Below the pieces are notes generated by a model. It ran no database searches, had not been told where the DNA came from, and saw nothing but the letters and a program-made list of their open reading frames with translations. Of a stretch of 64,000 nucleotides of DNA, positions 36,762-45,381 are shown piece by piece. How positions within the stretch are numbered: the stretch's first letter is position 1; every line of letters begins with the position of its first letter. The position numbers and the translations under genes were made by a program. The stretch is from Candidatus Binatia bacterium (GTDB taxonomy: Bacteria; Desulfobacterota; Binatia; Bin18). The stretch is taken from positions 132,501 through 196,500 of the forward strand of contig JAJDTY010000007.1 of NCBI GenBank assembly GCA_022826945.1, written 5' to 3'.

Positions 36762-37841
36762 ATGGAATATACGCCGCCAGGCTGGACCCAACCGGAAACC
36801 GTGGCCGTTCGTCCGGAAGCCACGCTTGACCTGAACGTGGTGGATACCTATGTGCGTGAGCGTCTGCCTAAGGCTAACGGCCCGCTAACGGTTGTACAGT
36901 TTGCCGGTGGGCATGCCAATCTGACCTATCTGGTGCGCTTTGGTACCCACGAATACGTTCTCCGCCGGCCGCCTAGCGGTCCGTTGGCCGTGGGTGCGTA
37001 CGACATGGCTCGGGAATTTCGGGCGCTGTCTGCCCTGTGGCCGGTTTTCTCACCGGCCTCGCGTCCCTATTTTTTTTGTGACGACACGAGCGTCCTGGGT
37101 GCGCCATTTTTTGTTATGGAACGTAGAAGCGGCTTGGTCATCCATAAAGACCTGCCGGCGGAGCACCTCGGACAGCCGGACGTGTATACCCGCCTCAGCG
37201 AAGCCGTTGTGGACACCCTGGTTGACTACCACGCGGTAGACTACCGAGCGGTCGGACTCGAAACCTTGGGCAGACCCCAGGGCTTTGTCGAGCGCCAGGT
37301 TCGTAACTGGCGCAAGCGGTGGGAGTCGGCCAAGGTCGAAGAACTCCCGCTTATGGATGAACTCGGGCAGTGGCTAGCCACCCATGTGCCAACCTCGCCC
37401 CCTCCGACCCTGCTGCATAATGACTATAAGCTCGACAATCTAATGGTCGATCCAACGGACATCACCCGGATTATTGCCCTCTTTGACTGGGACCAATGCA
37501 CACTTGGTGACCCCCTCATTGACCTGGGTCTGCTGCTCAATTATTGGACCCAGCACGATGACCCGCCGGGCCGGCGGGAGATTGCCCAAATGCCCGTTTT
37601 ACCGGGGTTCCTGTCCCGAGACGAAATCGTCCAACGTTATGCTCAGCGGAGCGGCCGTAACGTCGGTAATATCAGATTTTATGAAACCTTCGCGCTGTGG
37701 AAAACAGCCGTCGTGGGGATGCAACTCTTTGTATTGTACAAGAACGGCCAGCTCAGGGATGAGCGGCTCAGCGATTTTGATCACCGCGCCGTCATCCTGG
37801 CTGAGACCGCGCATGCGGTCGCTCATCCCAACCAGTTTTGA
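36762..37841 (+). CDS. aminoglycoside phosphotransferase-fold kinase (ACAD10/11-like)
   Basis: This 359-residue kinase-fold protein has the catalytic loop LLHNDYKLDNLMVD (about residues 219-232) and the metal-binding FDWDQCTLGDPLIDLG (about 244-259) of the APH family. The N-terminal GGHANLTYLV is the nucleotide loop. Similar proteins fused or adjacent to acyl-CoA dehydrogenases phosphorylate 4-hydroxy fatty acyl-CoAs; no dehydrogenase is adjacent here, so the substrate is open. The ribosome site GAAGGAAC lies before the ATG. Confidence 0.85.
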   Translation: MEYTPPGWTQPETVAVRPEATLDLNVVDTYVRERLPKANGPLTVVQFAGGHANLTYLVRFGTHEYVLRRPPSGPLAVGAYDMAREFRALSALWPVFSPASRPYFFCDDTSVLGAPFFVMERRSGLVIHKDLPAEHLGQPDVYTRLSEAVVDTLVDYHAVDYRAVGLETLGRPQGFVERQVRNWRKRWESAKVEELPLMDELGQWLATHVPTSPPPTLLHNDYKLDNLMVDPTDITRIIALFDWDQCTLGDPLIDLGLLLNYWTQHDDPPGRREIAQMPVLPGFLSRDEIVQRYAQRSGRNVGNIRFYETFALWKTAVVGMQLFVLYKNGQLRDERLSDFDHRAVILAETAHAVAHPNQF

Positions 37842-37889
37842 TAGATGAGTCGATATTCCTCGGAGAGGCCCATTAAGTTGCGACTGCGC

Positions 37890-38081
37890 ATGAACAATAC
37901 ATTATTTACACGATTCGGCTGGCTGCTGATCTGCTGTCTTGTTTTGAGCCAGTGTACTCCAGCGCACCGCACGCCGCTGCCGCCTGTGCCCCAGCCGCTC
38001 AGTGTGGCCCCGCCGTCTACGCCGCCAGTTTCGGCAGAAGAGTTGCTCAATCGCTTCAACGTCACTCTGGACCGGGCATAA
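37890..38081 (+). CDS. very small lipoprotein
   Basis: From the ATG at 37890 a 63-residue protein has a lipoprotein signal (hydrophobic WLLICCLVL, lipobox LSQC, Cys at about residue 20) followed by a Pro-rich stretch of about 25 residues and a short acidic end. No ribosome site is seen, but a TAAGTT element lies 10 bases upstream. Small Pro-rich lipoproteins of this kind are common and uncharacterised. An in-frame start at 37845 would overlap the end region of the kinase gene less plausibly. Confidence 0.5.
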   Translation: MNNTLFTRFGWLLICCLVLSQCTPAHRTPLPPVPQPLSVAPPSTPPVSAEELLNRFNVTLDRA

Positions 38082-38135
38082 TCCAAGTGGGGTTACGCCC
38101 GGCTCATCGACCCTGTGGATAAATACCCAGAGAAG

Positions 38136-38729
38136 TTACTGAGTGGAGGAGGCTTGCGTCTCCTGCTCCTGAGCGGTCTCTGCGGGGTGCAGCGGGCAGG
38201 TCTGTCCGATCTCCAGACCGAGTACATGAATCAACCGACCATAGCCGACAAAAGTCACTATCCGCCAGCCCAGTTCCAGGATTTCCGGCTCGGTAAAATG
38301 TTCGCGTAAATCGTCAAACAGCGCAGGCGAAGCCAAGCGATGATCTCCGGCCAGGATGTCCGCAAAGCGAATGGCGACTTTTTCGCGTGGCGTAAAGAGT
38401 TCGCTGGTTTCGTACTGGGGCAGCGCTGCAATCAGTTCTTCCGTCACCCCTTGTTGCCTTGCCAAGGCAAACCGGGCGTGCATTCATAAATTGCAGTTGT
38501 TGCGCTCGGCCACCTTGAGGCGGGCCAACTCGGTCAGTTTGACATTAACTTCGCCCCGTTCGCCTGACACCAACGGAAAATAAAAATTGATAAACGACTT
38601 GAACACCTCAGGCGCGTGGGCAAACACCTGTACGAACTCCGACCCACCGAGTTCCTGGTCATACTCGCGCATGATTGCCTGAAGCTCGGCGTCAACCTGA
38701 TCAAAGGGAACCTTGCTCATCCGATCCAT
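38136..38729 (-). CDS. candidate selenoprotein: AhpD/carboxymuconolactone decarboxylase-like, UGA as selenocysteine
   Basis: Two adjacent open frames on the minus strand are one gene split only by an in-frame TGA at 38484-38486. The joined protein is 197 residues and belongs to the carboxymuconolactone decarboxylase/AhpD family. The stop falls exactly in the redox motif: ERNNCNL-U-MHARFALA, giving C79-x-x-U82 where relatives have C-x-x-C. A SECIS-like hairpin lies 20 bases after the TGA. AhpD-like proteins with Sec in this motif are a known selenoprotein group. If read through, it would be a thiol- or selenol-dependent peroxidase. The alternative is a recent nonsense mutation. selA, selB, selC and selD are not in this window. 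Confidence 0.75.
38454..38470 (-). promoter_or_regulatory. SECIS-like hairpin in the AhpD-like gene
   Basis: The minus-strand transcript contains TTGCCTT-GGC-AAGGCAA, a perfect 7-bp stem with a 3-base loop starting with G. The loop begins 20 bases after the in-frame TGA. Bacterial SECIS elements are hairpins inside the coding region with a G in the first two loop positions and 16-37 bases between UGA and loop; this one satisfies those rules. Confidence 0.65.
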
Positions 38730-38857
38730 AACACTCCTCCTGCTTTCAGTCTTTTTCCTCTCTTCTGCGATTTTTCAGAAAAAAGCAAGCACTGGTCTAC
38801 CGCACCGATGAGTCGCATTGACAGGGAGTTGTGTTTTCTGAACCATAAGAGATCAGC

Positions 38858-39532
38858 ATGCCCGTCTACCAACTGACTGAGGACCTCGTCTTTCCCAATC
38901 CTGAATGGGCCAACCCGGAAGGGCTGCTGGCGGTGGGCGGGGACCTGAGTCTCAAACGGTTATTGCTGGCCTACCAACTTGGTATTTTTCCGTGGTATAG
39001 CGACGATTCCCCGATTCTGTGGTGGAGTCCGCCGCAACGTTGCGTCATCGACCCGGACGGGTTTCACATCTCCCGCAGTTTGCGCCGGCTGCTCCGGCAG
39101 GAACGCTTTGCCGTCACGTTTGACCGGGCCTTTGAAGAAGTGATTTACGCCTGCGCGGAAACTCGGCTGCGGAGCGGCGAAGGCACTTGGATTACGTCCG
39201 ATATGCTGACCGCCTACTGCACTTTGCACGAGGCCGGCTTTGCCCATTCGGCTGAGGTCTGGGACGAAGGCGAGCTTGTTGGGGGGATTTACGGGGTGAG
39301 TTTGGGGCGCGCGTTTTTCGGCGAGTCGATGTTCAAACGCGTGGCCAATGCCTCAAAAGTCGCCTTCTGCCGCTTAACGCAGCAGCTCCATCAATGGCAG
39401 TTTCAACTGATCGACTGTCAGATCACCAATTCGCATCTGCAACGGCTCGGGGCGTATGAAATTCCACGCGGTGTTTTTCTGCAACGCCTCGCCGATGCCC
39501 AGCAGTTCCCAACCCGGCGCGGGAAGTGGTGA
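38858..39532 (+). CDS. aat: leucyl/phenylalanyl-tRNA-protein transferase
   Basis: This enzyme of the bacterial N-end rule adds Leu or Phe to proteins with N-terminal Arg or Lys, marking them for ClpS/ClpAP. The 224-residue protein shows FPNPEWANPEGLLAVGGDLS (about 11-30), LGIFPWYSDDSPILWWSPPQR and GEGTWITSDM, all diagnostic, and SLGRAFFGESMF near residue 148. No strong ribosome site precedes the ATG; TTGACA at 38818-38823 may be its -35 element. It is divergent from the AhpD-like gene. Confidence 0.95.
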   Translation: MPVYQLTEDLVFPNPEWANPEGLLAVGGDLSLKRLLLAYQLGIFPWYSDDSPILWWSPPQRCVIDPDGFHISRSLRRLLRQERFAVTFDRAFEEVIYACAETRLRSGEGTWITSDMLTAYCTLHEAGFAHSAEVWDEGELVGGIYGVSLGRAFFGESMFKRVANASKVAFCRLTQQLHQWQFQLIDCQITNSHLQRLGAYEIPRGVFLQRLADAQQFPTRRGKW

Positions 39533-39555
39533 AACGGCGGGGTGGGGTCGCCGCC

Positions 39556-40359
39556 TTACAGCCCTAATACATCTTTCATCGAATACAGCCCGTTAGGCTG
39601 ATTCGCCAACCACAGGGCAGCACGAACCGCGCCACGGGCCAGGCATTCGCGGTTCAAGGCCCGATGGGTCAGCTCCAAGCGTTCGCCAAAGCCGGCAAAG
39701 TGCACGGTGTGCTCGCCCACCGTATCGCCGCCGCGTAAGGTCATCATGCCGATTTCTTCGTCTGTCCGCTGGCCTGTAATGCCCTGACGGCCATACTTTG
39801 CGCTCTGATCGAAATCCTTGCCCTGCGCCTCGGCAATAATCCGGCCCAGAGCGAGCGCGGTTCCGCTGGGTGCGTCAATTTTGAAGCGATGGTGTATTTC
39901 CACCACCTCGGGATCAAAGTCTTTGCCCACAATCCTGGCCACGTCCTCCACGACCTTCATTAAGACGTTCACCCCAACACTCATATTCGGGGCGATCAGA
40001 ACCCGGCTCTGGGGAGCGATGCGTTCCGCCTCGGCCCGCTGTTCAGCCGACAGACCAGTCGTCCCAATGGCTATGCCGGCTCCGCTGGCGACTGCCGTCC
40101 GCAGATGGTTCATTGCCGCATCGGCCAGGGTAAAGTCCAGGGTAACAGTATCCGGCCCAGCTGCCACCGTATAATCGCTCGTCACCGGCACCCCGAGTGG
40201 TCCAATAGCCGCGACTTCGCCGGCGTCCGAGCCGAGGGCGGAATGGCCGGTCGCTTCGATTGCGCCAACGAGTTGGGCATCAGGATGTTCGTGAATGAGA
40301 CGCACCAGCATTTTTCCCATGCGCCCGGCCGCACCGCAGATAACAATATTCGTTCCCAT
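39556..40359 (-). CDS. dapB: 4-hydroxy-tetrahydrodipicolinate reductase
   Basis: This enzyme catalyses the NAD(P)H-dependent second step of the diaminopimelate/lysine pathway (267 residues). The N-terminal VICGAAGRMGKML is the nucleotide-binding motif. EIHHRFKIDAPSGTAL (about 155-170) contains the catalytic His/Lys region. The ATG follows GGGGAAGAG. It is the last gene of the arg-dap block, separated from dapA by a terminator-like hairpin, so it may be expressed at a lower level than dapA. Confidence 0.96.
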   Translation of the reverse strand: MGTNIVICGAAGRMGKMLVRLIHEHPDAQLVGAIEATGHSALGSDAGEVAAIGPLGVPVTSDYTVAAGPDTVTLDFTLADAAMNHLRTAVASGAGIAIGTTGLSAEQRAEAERIAPQSRVLIAPNMSVGVNVLMKVVEDVARIVGKDFDPEVVEIHHRFKIDAPSGTALALGRIIAEAQGKDFDQSAKYGRQGITGQRTDEEIGMMTLRGGDTVGEHTVHFAGFGERLELTHRALNRECLARGAVRAALWLANQPNGLYSMKDVLGL

Positions 40360-40385
40360 GTCTCTTCCCCTATTTTGCCCCGTAT

Positions 40386-40421
40386 AAAGAAAACCCCCTC
40401 ACCCTGGCCAGAGTGAAGGGG
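40386..40421 (-). terminator. Rho-independent terminator between dapA and dapB
   Basis: On the minus strand a GC-rich imperfect stem (CCCCTTCAC...GTGAGGGG, 40394-40421) is followed directly by TTTTCTTT. It lies just past the dapA stop and would end or attenuate the arg-dap transcript. Confidence 0.7.
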
Positions 40422-40444
40422 CAAGGACGCGTTATTCAGCGTTT

Positions 40445-41320
40445 CTAAATCAGTTCGTACTTCTTGAGCATGGCTTTCAGTTTTTCCTTGTTAGCCGCGG
40501 CCATGGGGGCCAGCGGCTGACGCAATTCGGCTTCACACATGCCCATCAGCGCCAGTGCGGTCTTGGCCGGAATGGGGTTGGTCTCGATAAACAAAGCGCG
40601 GATGAGCGGGACGAGGCTGAGTTGCAGAGCGGATGCCTTGTCCCACTCTTTGTTCAGCCCGGCGTTTGCCAGCTCGGCCATAGCCTTGGGCGCAACATTG
40701 GCTGCGGTGCTGATAACACCGGCGCCGCCCAGCGCCATCATGGAAAAGGTGAGTGTATCTTCACCGGACAAAATGGCCAGATTGTCGCCGCAGGCGAGCC
40801 GGATGTCGATCACCTGATCGACTGATCCGGAGGCTTCCTTAACGCCAACGATGTTCTCGATCTGAGACAGACGGGCCATGGTCTCGGGCAGGATGTTCGA
40901 GCCCGTTCGGCTCGGGATATTGTAAAAGACGATGGGGAAGCCCTGTGCGGCCTCGGCCACCGCCTTGTAATGTTGGTAAATGCCTTCTTGTGGCGGCCGG
41001 TTATAATACGGTGAGATCATAAGCGCGCCGTCGGCCCCAATTTCTTGGGCCTCGCACGTCATCTGGATGGCTTCTGCGGTTGAATTCGATCCCGTCCCGG
41101 CCACCACGGGCACACGCTTCTTGGCGACCTCGACAACCAGTTTGACCACCCGCGTGTGTTCTTGGTGAGAGAGCGTCGCAGACTCACCCGTTGTCCCACA
41201 CGGAACGATCCCATGCGTCCCGCTTTTAATATGCCATTCAACGAGGTCTACCAGCCGTTGCTCATCGACGGCATTGTTCTTGAACGGCGTAACTAGCGCA
41301 ACCAGTGATCCTGAAAACAT
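40445..41320 (-). CDS. dapA: 4-hydroxy-tetrahydrodipicolinate synthase
   Basis: This enzyme condenses pyruvate with aspartate semialdehyde, the first committed step to lysine and diaminopimelate (291 residues). The N-terminus GSLVALVTPF, GTTGESATLS, YYNRPPQEGIYQHY and the Schiff-base lysine in IVGVKEASGS are all present. The ATG at 41320 is chosen because AGGAGGG lies six bases upstream; an in-frame upstream start at 41359 adds a non-conserved charged tail. dapF lies upstream in the same operon. Confidence 0.97.
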   Translation of the reverse strand: MFSGSLVALVTPFKNNAVDEQRLVDLVEWHIKSGTHGIVPCGTTGESATLSHQEHTRVVKLVVEVAKKRVPVVAGTGSNSTAEAIQMTCEAQEIGADGALMISPYYNRPPQEGIYQHYKAVAEAAQGFPIVFYNIPSRTGSNILPETMARLSQIENIVGVKEASGSVDQVIDIRLACGDNLAILSGEDTLTFSMMALGGAGVISTAANVAPKAMAELANAGLNKEWDKASALQLSLVPLIRALFIETNPIPAKTALALMGMCEAELRQPLAPMAAANKEKLKAMLKKYELI

Positions 41321-41364
41321 GCTGCCCTCCTGTTCCCTTTCGCGGTGAGAGAAGAACACCCATC

Positions 41365-42204
41365 CTACTCGACTTCGACACTTCCTTCAAAGACTTCTTC
41401 CGCCGCGCCGGTCATATAGACATGATTATCTTCGGCACGCCACTCTATTTCCAGGTCGCCACCGCGCAGATGGACGGTGACCCGGCGCTCGGATTTCTCG
41501 TTGAGAATCGCAGCCACAACCGCCCCACAGGCCCCCGTACCACACGCCCAGGTTTCCCCGGACCCACGCTCCCACACCCGCATATTGAGCTCGGACGGGC
41601 TGACCACCTGAATAAATTCGGTATTGACCCGGTTGGGGAAGAAGGCGTGCCGCTCAAACTGCGGACCGATTTTTTCCAACGCTATGGCCTCAACATCGTC
41701 GACAAAAGTGACACAGTGCGGATTACCCATGGAGACACAGGTCACGGCGTAGGCTTGCCCGTCAACGTGCAGCGGCTGATTGACAATGTGGCCGGTTGCG
41801 GCAACGGGGATCTGTGGTCCGTCAAGGATGGGCTCGCCCATATCGACCGTTACACGAGCCACAAGGCCGTCTTCAACTTCGAGAAAGAGCACCTTGAGCC
41901 CAGCGTCGGTATCCACTCGGAGCGGATTGTCGGTCGCAATACCGTGGTCGTAGAGATATTTCCCGACACAGCGAATCCCATTGCCACACATCTCCCCGCG
42001 GCTGCCATCCGCGTTATACATCTCCATGCGGGCATGGGTCGTTTCCGAGGGACAAATCAGAATGAGCCCATCCCCACCAATACCCGTCCGGCGCTGGCTT
42101 ACCTGCCGGGCGACCCTGGCGGGATCAGAAAGCTGAGTGTCGAACGCGTTGACATAGATATAGTCGTTGCTGATGCCGTGCATCTTGGTAAACGGAAGTT
42201 TCAT
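41365..42204 (-). CDS. dapF: diaminopimelate epimerase
   Basis: This cofactor-free epimerase converts LL- to meso-diaminopimelate for peptidoglycan and lysine (279 residues). The two catalytic cysteines are in MCGNGIRC (about 74-81) and ETWACGTGACGA (about 219-230). The N-terminus FTKMHGISNDYIY is typical. A GGAAGG ribosome site precedes the ATG. It follows the small lipoprotein gene after 30 bases and precedes dapA, forming the dap half of the arg-dap operon. Confidence 0.97.
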   Translation of the reverse strand: MKLPFTKMHGISNDYIYVNAFDTQLSDPARVARQVSQRRTGIGGDGLILICPSETTHARMEMYNADGSRGEMCGNGIRCVGKYLYDHGIATDNPLRVDTDAGLKVLFLEVEDGLVARVTVDMGEPILDGPQIPVAATGHIVNQPLHVDGQAYAVTCVSMGNPHCVTFVDDVEAIALEKIGPQFERHAFFPNRVNTEFIQVVSPSELNMRVWERGSGETWACGTGACGAVVAAILNEKSERRVTVHLRGGDLEIEWRAEDNHVYMTGAAEEVFEGSVEVE

Positions 42205-42234
42205 GCGTACTGCCTTCCATTGACTGCCTGCCGG

Positions 42235-42699
42235 CTAGGCCCCTCCGGCCTGCTCCTGCCAGACCAACTCAACCGTATTTGAGACATTGCCCAGATAGCC
42301 GTCCAAAGTAACGGCCAGTACGCGGTAGCGGTACAAGGTTCCGGCCGTCAGCGGCTCGTCCGCATAGCTGAACCTTTTCTCTTGTTGAAAGCGGTCACGG
42401 TCTTCTACCGGAATCAGTGCCAGCCGGGTGAAGGGCTGCCGGTCTGCCCCGTCTCGTTGCGCTCGTAGTACCACAAATCCGCCCAAGTCGTCCATCTGGC
42501 TACCATCGGCATAGCGTTGGGGGCGACCCCAGCGCAGCGTGACCCCCCGCTCTCCTATGGTCAGAGCTAAGTCACTAATCGCTTCGGGTGCAACCAGCGA
42601 GGGGGGACGAATATCGGTTTTATGTCCGCAGGCGGACAGCGGGAGCAGCACGCCAACTCCAAGCAGGCAGGCGAGAACGTATTGCCTCAGCACGGTCAT
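42235..42699 (-). CDS. small lipoprotein with fibronectin-III-like domain
   Basis: This is a 154-residue lipoprotein: the signal ends in LPLSAC (Cys24), then GHKTDIRPP. The remainder looks like a single fibronectin type III strand domain (ISDLALTIGERGVTLRW... TLYRYRVLAVTLDGYLGNVSNTV). Its start overlaps the argH stop by four bases and it precedes dapF. Small lipoproteins with a Cys-Gly-x-Lys...Pro-Pro start sit at the same place (lptM/yifL-like, or between argH and lysA in deltaproteobacteria). Function unknown; probably envelope-associated. Confidence 0.78.
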   Translation of the reverse strand: MTVLRQYVLACLLGVGVLLPLSACGHKTDIRPPSLVAPEAISDLALTIGERGVTLRWGRPQRYADGSQMDDLGGFVVLRAQRDGADRQPFTRLALIPVEDRDRFQQEKRFSYADEPLTAGTLYRYRVLAVTLDGYLGNVSNTVELVWQEQAGGA

Positions 42700-44072
42700 A
42701 CTCCTGCCGAGCGAAGCTGACGCTCAACGTTTTTTTGCGCCGTCCCACCATAGGACTGACGCCGCTCGACCGCAGCTTCCAGGCTGAGGCGCGGTAGCAG
42801 GTCGGCCTCGAACAAGGGAGAAAACTGCTGCCAGTCCTGAAGCGTCAACTGGTGGAGTTCTTTTCCTTCAGCCACACACCACTGGACTACCGCACCGACA
42901 ACGCTATGGGCCTGACGAAACGGCATTTTCTTCTCAACCAGATAGTCGGCAACATCGGTGGCCAGCATGAATCCGCCCAGCGCCGCCTCGGTCAGTTGCT
43001 CGGTGCGGAAGCGCAACTGCCCCAGCATAGGCTCAAGGACAGTCAGAATGCTCTTGAGCGTATCTACCGTATCAAACAGCGGCTCCTTGTCCTCTTGCAG
43101 GTCACGATTATAGGTCAACGGTAATCCCTTAAGTACGGTCAGTAGAGCGAACAGGTTACCGTACAGACGGCCGGTCTTGCCGCGAATAATCTCCGGTACG
43201 TCGGGATTCTTTTTTTGGGGCATCATGGAACTGCCGGTCGAAAATGCCTCCGGCAAATCAATAAAGCCAAATTCGCTGCTCGACCACAGCACAAGCTCTT
43301 CGGACAAACGGCTGAGATGCATCCCTAGAATCGCTCCGCTGGACAGAAACTCGACCACAAAGTCCCGGTCGGCCACCGTATCCAGGCTGTTTTCACTCAC
43401 CCGGGCAAAACCGAGCAAACGTGCAACATAGGCGCGATCAATCGGCAGTGTGGTCCCGGCCAGCGCCCCGGCCCCCAGGGGCAGGACATTGACGCGCTCG
43501 CCGCACTGTTGGAGACGCTCTGCATCGCGGCTGAACATCTCGTGGTAGGCGAGCAGATGATGGGCCAGCAGCACCGGCTGGGCACGTTGGAGATGGGTAT
43601 AGCCGGGCAGCACAACGGCCCGGTGGCGTTTGGCCACTCTGGCTAGCCGTTTCTGCAGGCGGCTGAGGAGTTTGAGAATCGCCGCGATCTCGTCGCGCAC
43701 AAAGAGGCGCACATCCAGCAGGACCTGATCATTGCGGCTCCGGGCCGTATGCAGCTTCCCGCCGAGCGGGCCGATTTTTTGCGTGAGCCGCCGCTCGATG
43801 GCCATATGAATATCCTCATCCGACGGCAGAAAGGGAAAGCGATCCCGCTCCAACTCACGCTCGATGTTTTTGAGCCCGGTCAGGATTTTCTGTCCCTCGG
43901 CTCGACTCAGTAACTTCTGTTTGACCAACATCTTACAGTGCGCCACGCTGCCCTGGATGTCGTAGCGGGCCAGGCGTCGATCAAAGGCCAGCGAAGACGT
44001 GAAGGCTTCCATACGCGGGTCGGCCGCGGCAGCGAATCGTCCGGCCCAGGCTTTTGTGTTTTTTGATTTCAT
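42696..44072 (-). CDS. argH: argininosuccinate lyase
   Basis: This is the last enzyme of arginine synthesis, splitting argininosuccinate into arginine and fumarate (458 residues from the chosen ATG). The fumarase-superfamily signature GSSMMPQKKNPD lies near residue 280, and the N-terminal WAGRFAAAADPRMEAFTSS and HTARSRNDQV are characteristic. The ATG at 44072 fits the family start (MKSKNTKAWAGRF); a GTG-type extension to 44099 is possible. No strong ribosome site is seen. It follows argG by 72 bases. Confidence 0.96.
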   Translation of the reverse strand: MKSKNTKAWAGRFAAAADPRMEAFTSSLAFDRRLARYDIQGSVAHCKMLVKQKLLSRAEGQKILTGLKNIERELERDRFPFLPSDEDIHMAIERRLTQKIGPLGGKLHTARSRNDQVLLDVRLFVRDEIAAILKLLSRLQKRLARVAKRHRAVVLPGYTHLQRAQPVLLAHHLLAYHEMFSRDAERLQQCGERVNVLPLGAGALAGTTLPIDRAYVARLLGFARVSENSLDTVADRDFVVEFLSSGAILGMHLSRLSEELVLWSSSEFGFIDLPEAFSTGSSMMPQKKNPDVPEIIRGKTGRLYGNLFALLTVLKGLPLTYNRDLQEDKEPLFDTVDTLKSILTVLEPMLGQLRFRTEQLTEAALGGFMLATDVADYLVEKKMPFRQAHSVVGAVVQWCVAEGKELHQLTLQDWQQFSPLFEADLLPRLSLEAAVERRQSYGGTAQKNVERQLRSAGV

Positions 44073-44144
44073 CGAGATATGCTGGACGGGGACGCGCAAC
44101 TGGCCCCACCCCGTCTATTCTTGCCCATCGGGAGGCGTTCGTCC

Positions 44145-45344
44145 CTACTTTTGGGCCAGCCCACGGATCCGCAAACGCAGGGAGTTGAGGCGGATAAATC
44201 CTTCCGCGTCTGCCTGTTGATACTCGCCGCTCTCGTCGAAAGACGCGACCTCAGGATTGTAGAGGGTGCGATCGGATTTGCGACCCACAACCATCACATT
44301 GCCTTTATACAGCTTGAGCCGGACTGTGCCGGTGACGTTTTTCTGCGACTCATCAATAGCCGCCTGGAGCATCTCGCGTTCAGGCGCAAACCAATAACCA
44401 TAATAGATCATCTCTGCGTAGCGCGGGATCAGCGAGTCGCGCAGATGCACGACTTCGCGGTCCAGGGTCAGCGTCTCCAGCGCCCGGTGCGCCGCATGCA
44501 GAATCGTGCCGCCAGGCGTTTCATACACACCCCGCGCCTTCATGCCCACATAGCGGTTCTCGACCAAGTCGCACCTTCCAATGCCGTGTTTCCCACCTAG
44601 CTCGTTGGCCTTGGCCAGCAGACTGGCCGGAGACAGCGCTTCACCGTTAATCGCCGTGGGGTCGCCGGCCACAAAATCAATTTCAATATATTCCGGTTGG
44701 TCGGGGGCGTTCTCCGGCGAAACCGACAGCACGAACATATCTTCGTACGGTTCACGCCAGGGGTCTTCCAGGATGCCGCCCTCAAAACTCAAATGCAGCA
44801 GGTTGCGGTCCGTACTGTAGGGCTTCTCCCGGCTGACTGGAATAGGAATCTGCCGCTCTTCGGCATAGGCGATAAGGTCGGCGCGGCCCTGCATATCCCA
44901 CTCCCGCCAGGGCGCAATCACGATGATATGCGGCTCCAGGGCGTAATAGGTCAGCTCAAAGCGCACTTGGTCGTTGCCCTTTCCCGTCGCGCCATGCGAG
45001 ACCGCATCCGCGCCTTCCTGGCGGGCGATTTCAATTTGGCGCTTGGCGATCAGTGGCCGGGCGATGGATGTCCCCAGCAGATAGCCGTCCTCGTAAGACG
45101 TGTTGGCGCGCAGCATGGGAAACACATACTCACGCACAAACTCCTCGCGCAGGTCTTCGATGTAGATCGCGCTGGCCCCGACCGCCTTGGCTTTCTCCTC
45201 AACGGGGTCGAGTTCCTCCCCTTGGCCAAGGTCGGCACAAAAGGCAATTACCTCGCAGCCATAGGTATCAATCAGCCAGCGCAGAATGACTGAGGTATCG
45301 AGTCCGCCACTATAGGCAAGCACGACTTTTTTCACATCCGTCAC
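44145..45344 (-). CDS. argG: argininosuccinate synthase
   Basis: This enzyme joins citrulline and aspartate using ATP (399 residues, the usual length). The P-loop-like [13 protein letters not shown] begins at residue 9, and [13 protein letters not shown] (about 116) and SHGATG mark the synthase. The start is GTG with AAAGGA eight bases upstream. It lies between argF and argH in the minus-strand arginine operon. Confidence 0.97.
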   Translation of the reverse strand: MTDVKKVVLAYSGGLDTSVILRWLIDTYGCEVIAFCADLGQGEELDPVEEKAKAVGASAIYIEDLREEFVREYVFPMLRANTSYEDGYLLGTSIARPLIAKRQIEIARQEGADAVSHGATGKGNDQVRFELTYYALEPHIIVIAPWREWDMQGRADLIAYAEERQIPIPVSREKPYSTDRNLLHLSFEGGILEDPWREPYEDMFVLSVSPENAPDQPEYIEIDFVAGDPTAINGEALSPASLLAKANELGGKHGIGRCDLVENRYVGMKARGVYETPGGTILHAAHRALETLTLDREVVHLRDSLIPRYAEMIYYGYWFAPEREMLQAAIDESQKNVTGTVRLKLYKGNVMVVGRKSDRTLYNPEVASFDESGEYQQADAEGFIRLNSLRLRIRGLAQK

Positions 45345-45381
45345 AAGCGATTTCCTTTCAATCCAGACGGCTCAGCGCCGC

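Noticed and set aside
38136-38483. Treating the two halves of the AhpD-like gene as separate genes
   Set aside because: They are in the same frame, directly adjacent, and each alone is only half of the family domain.
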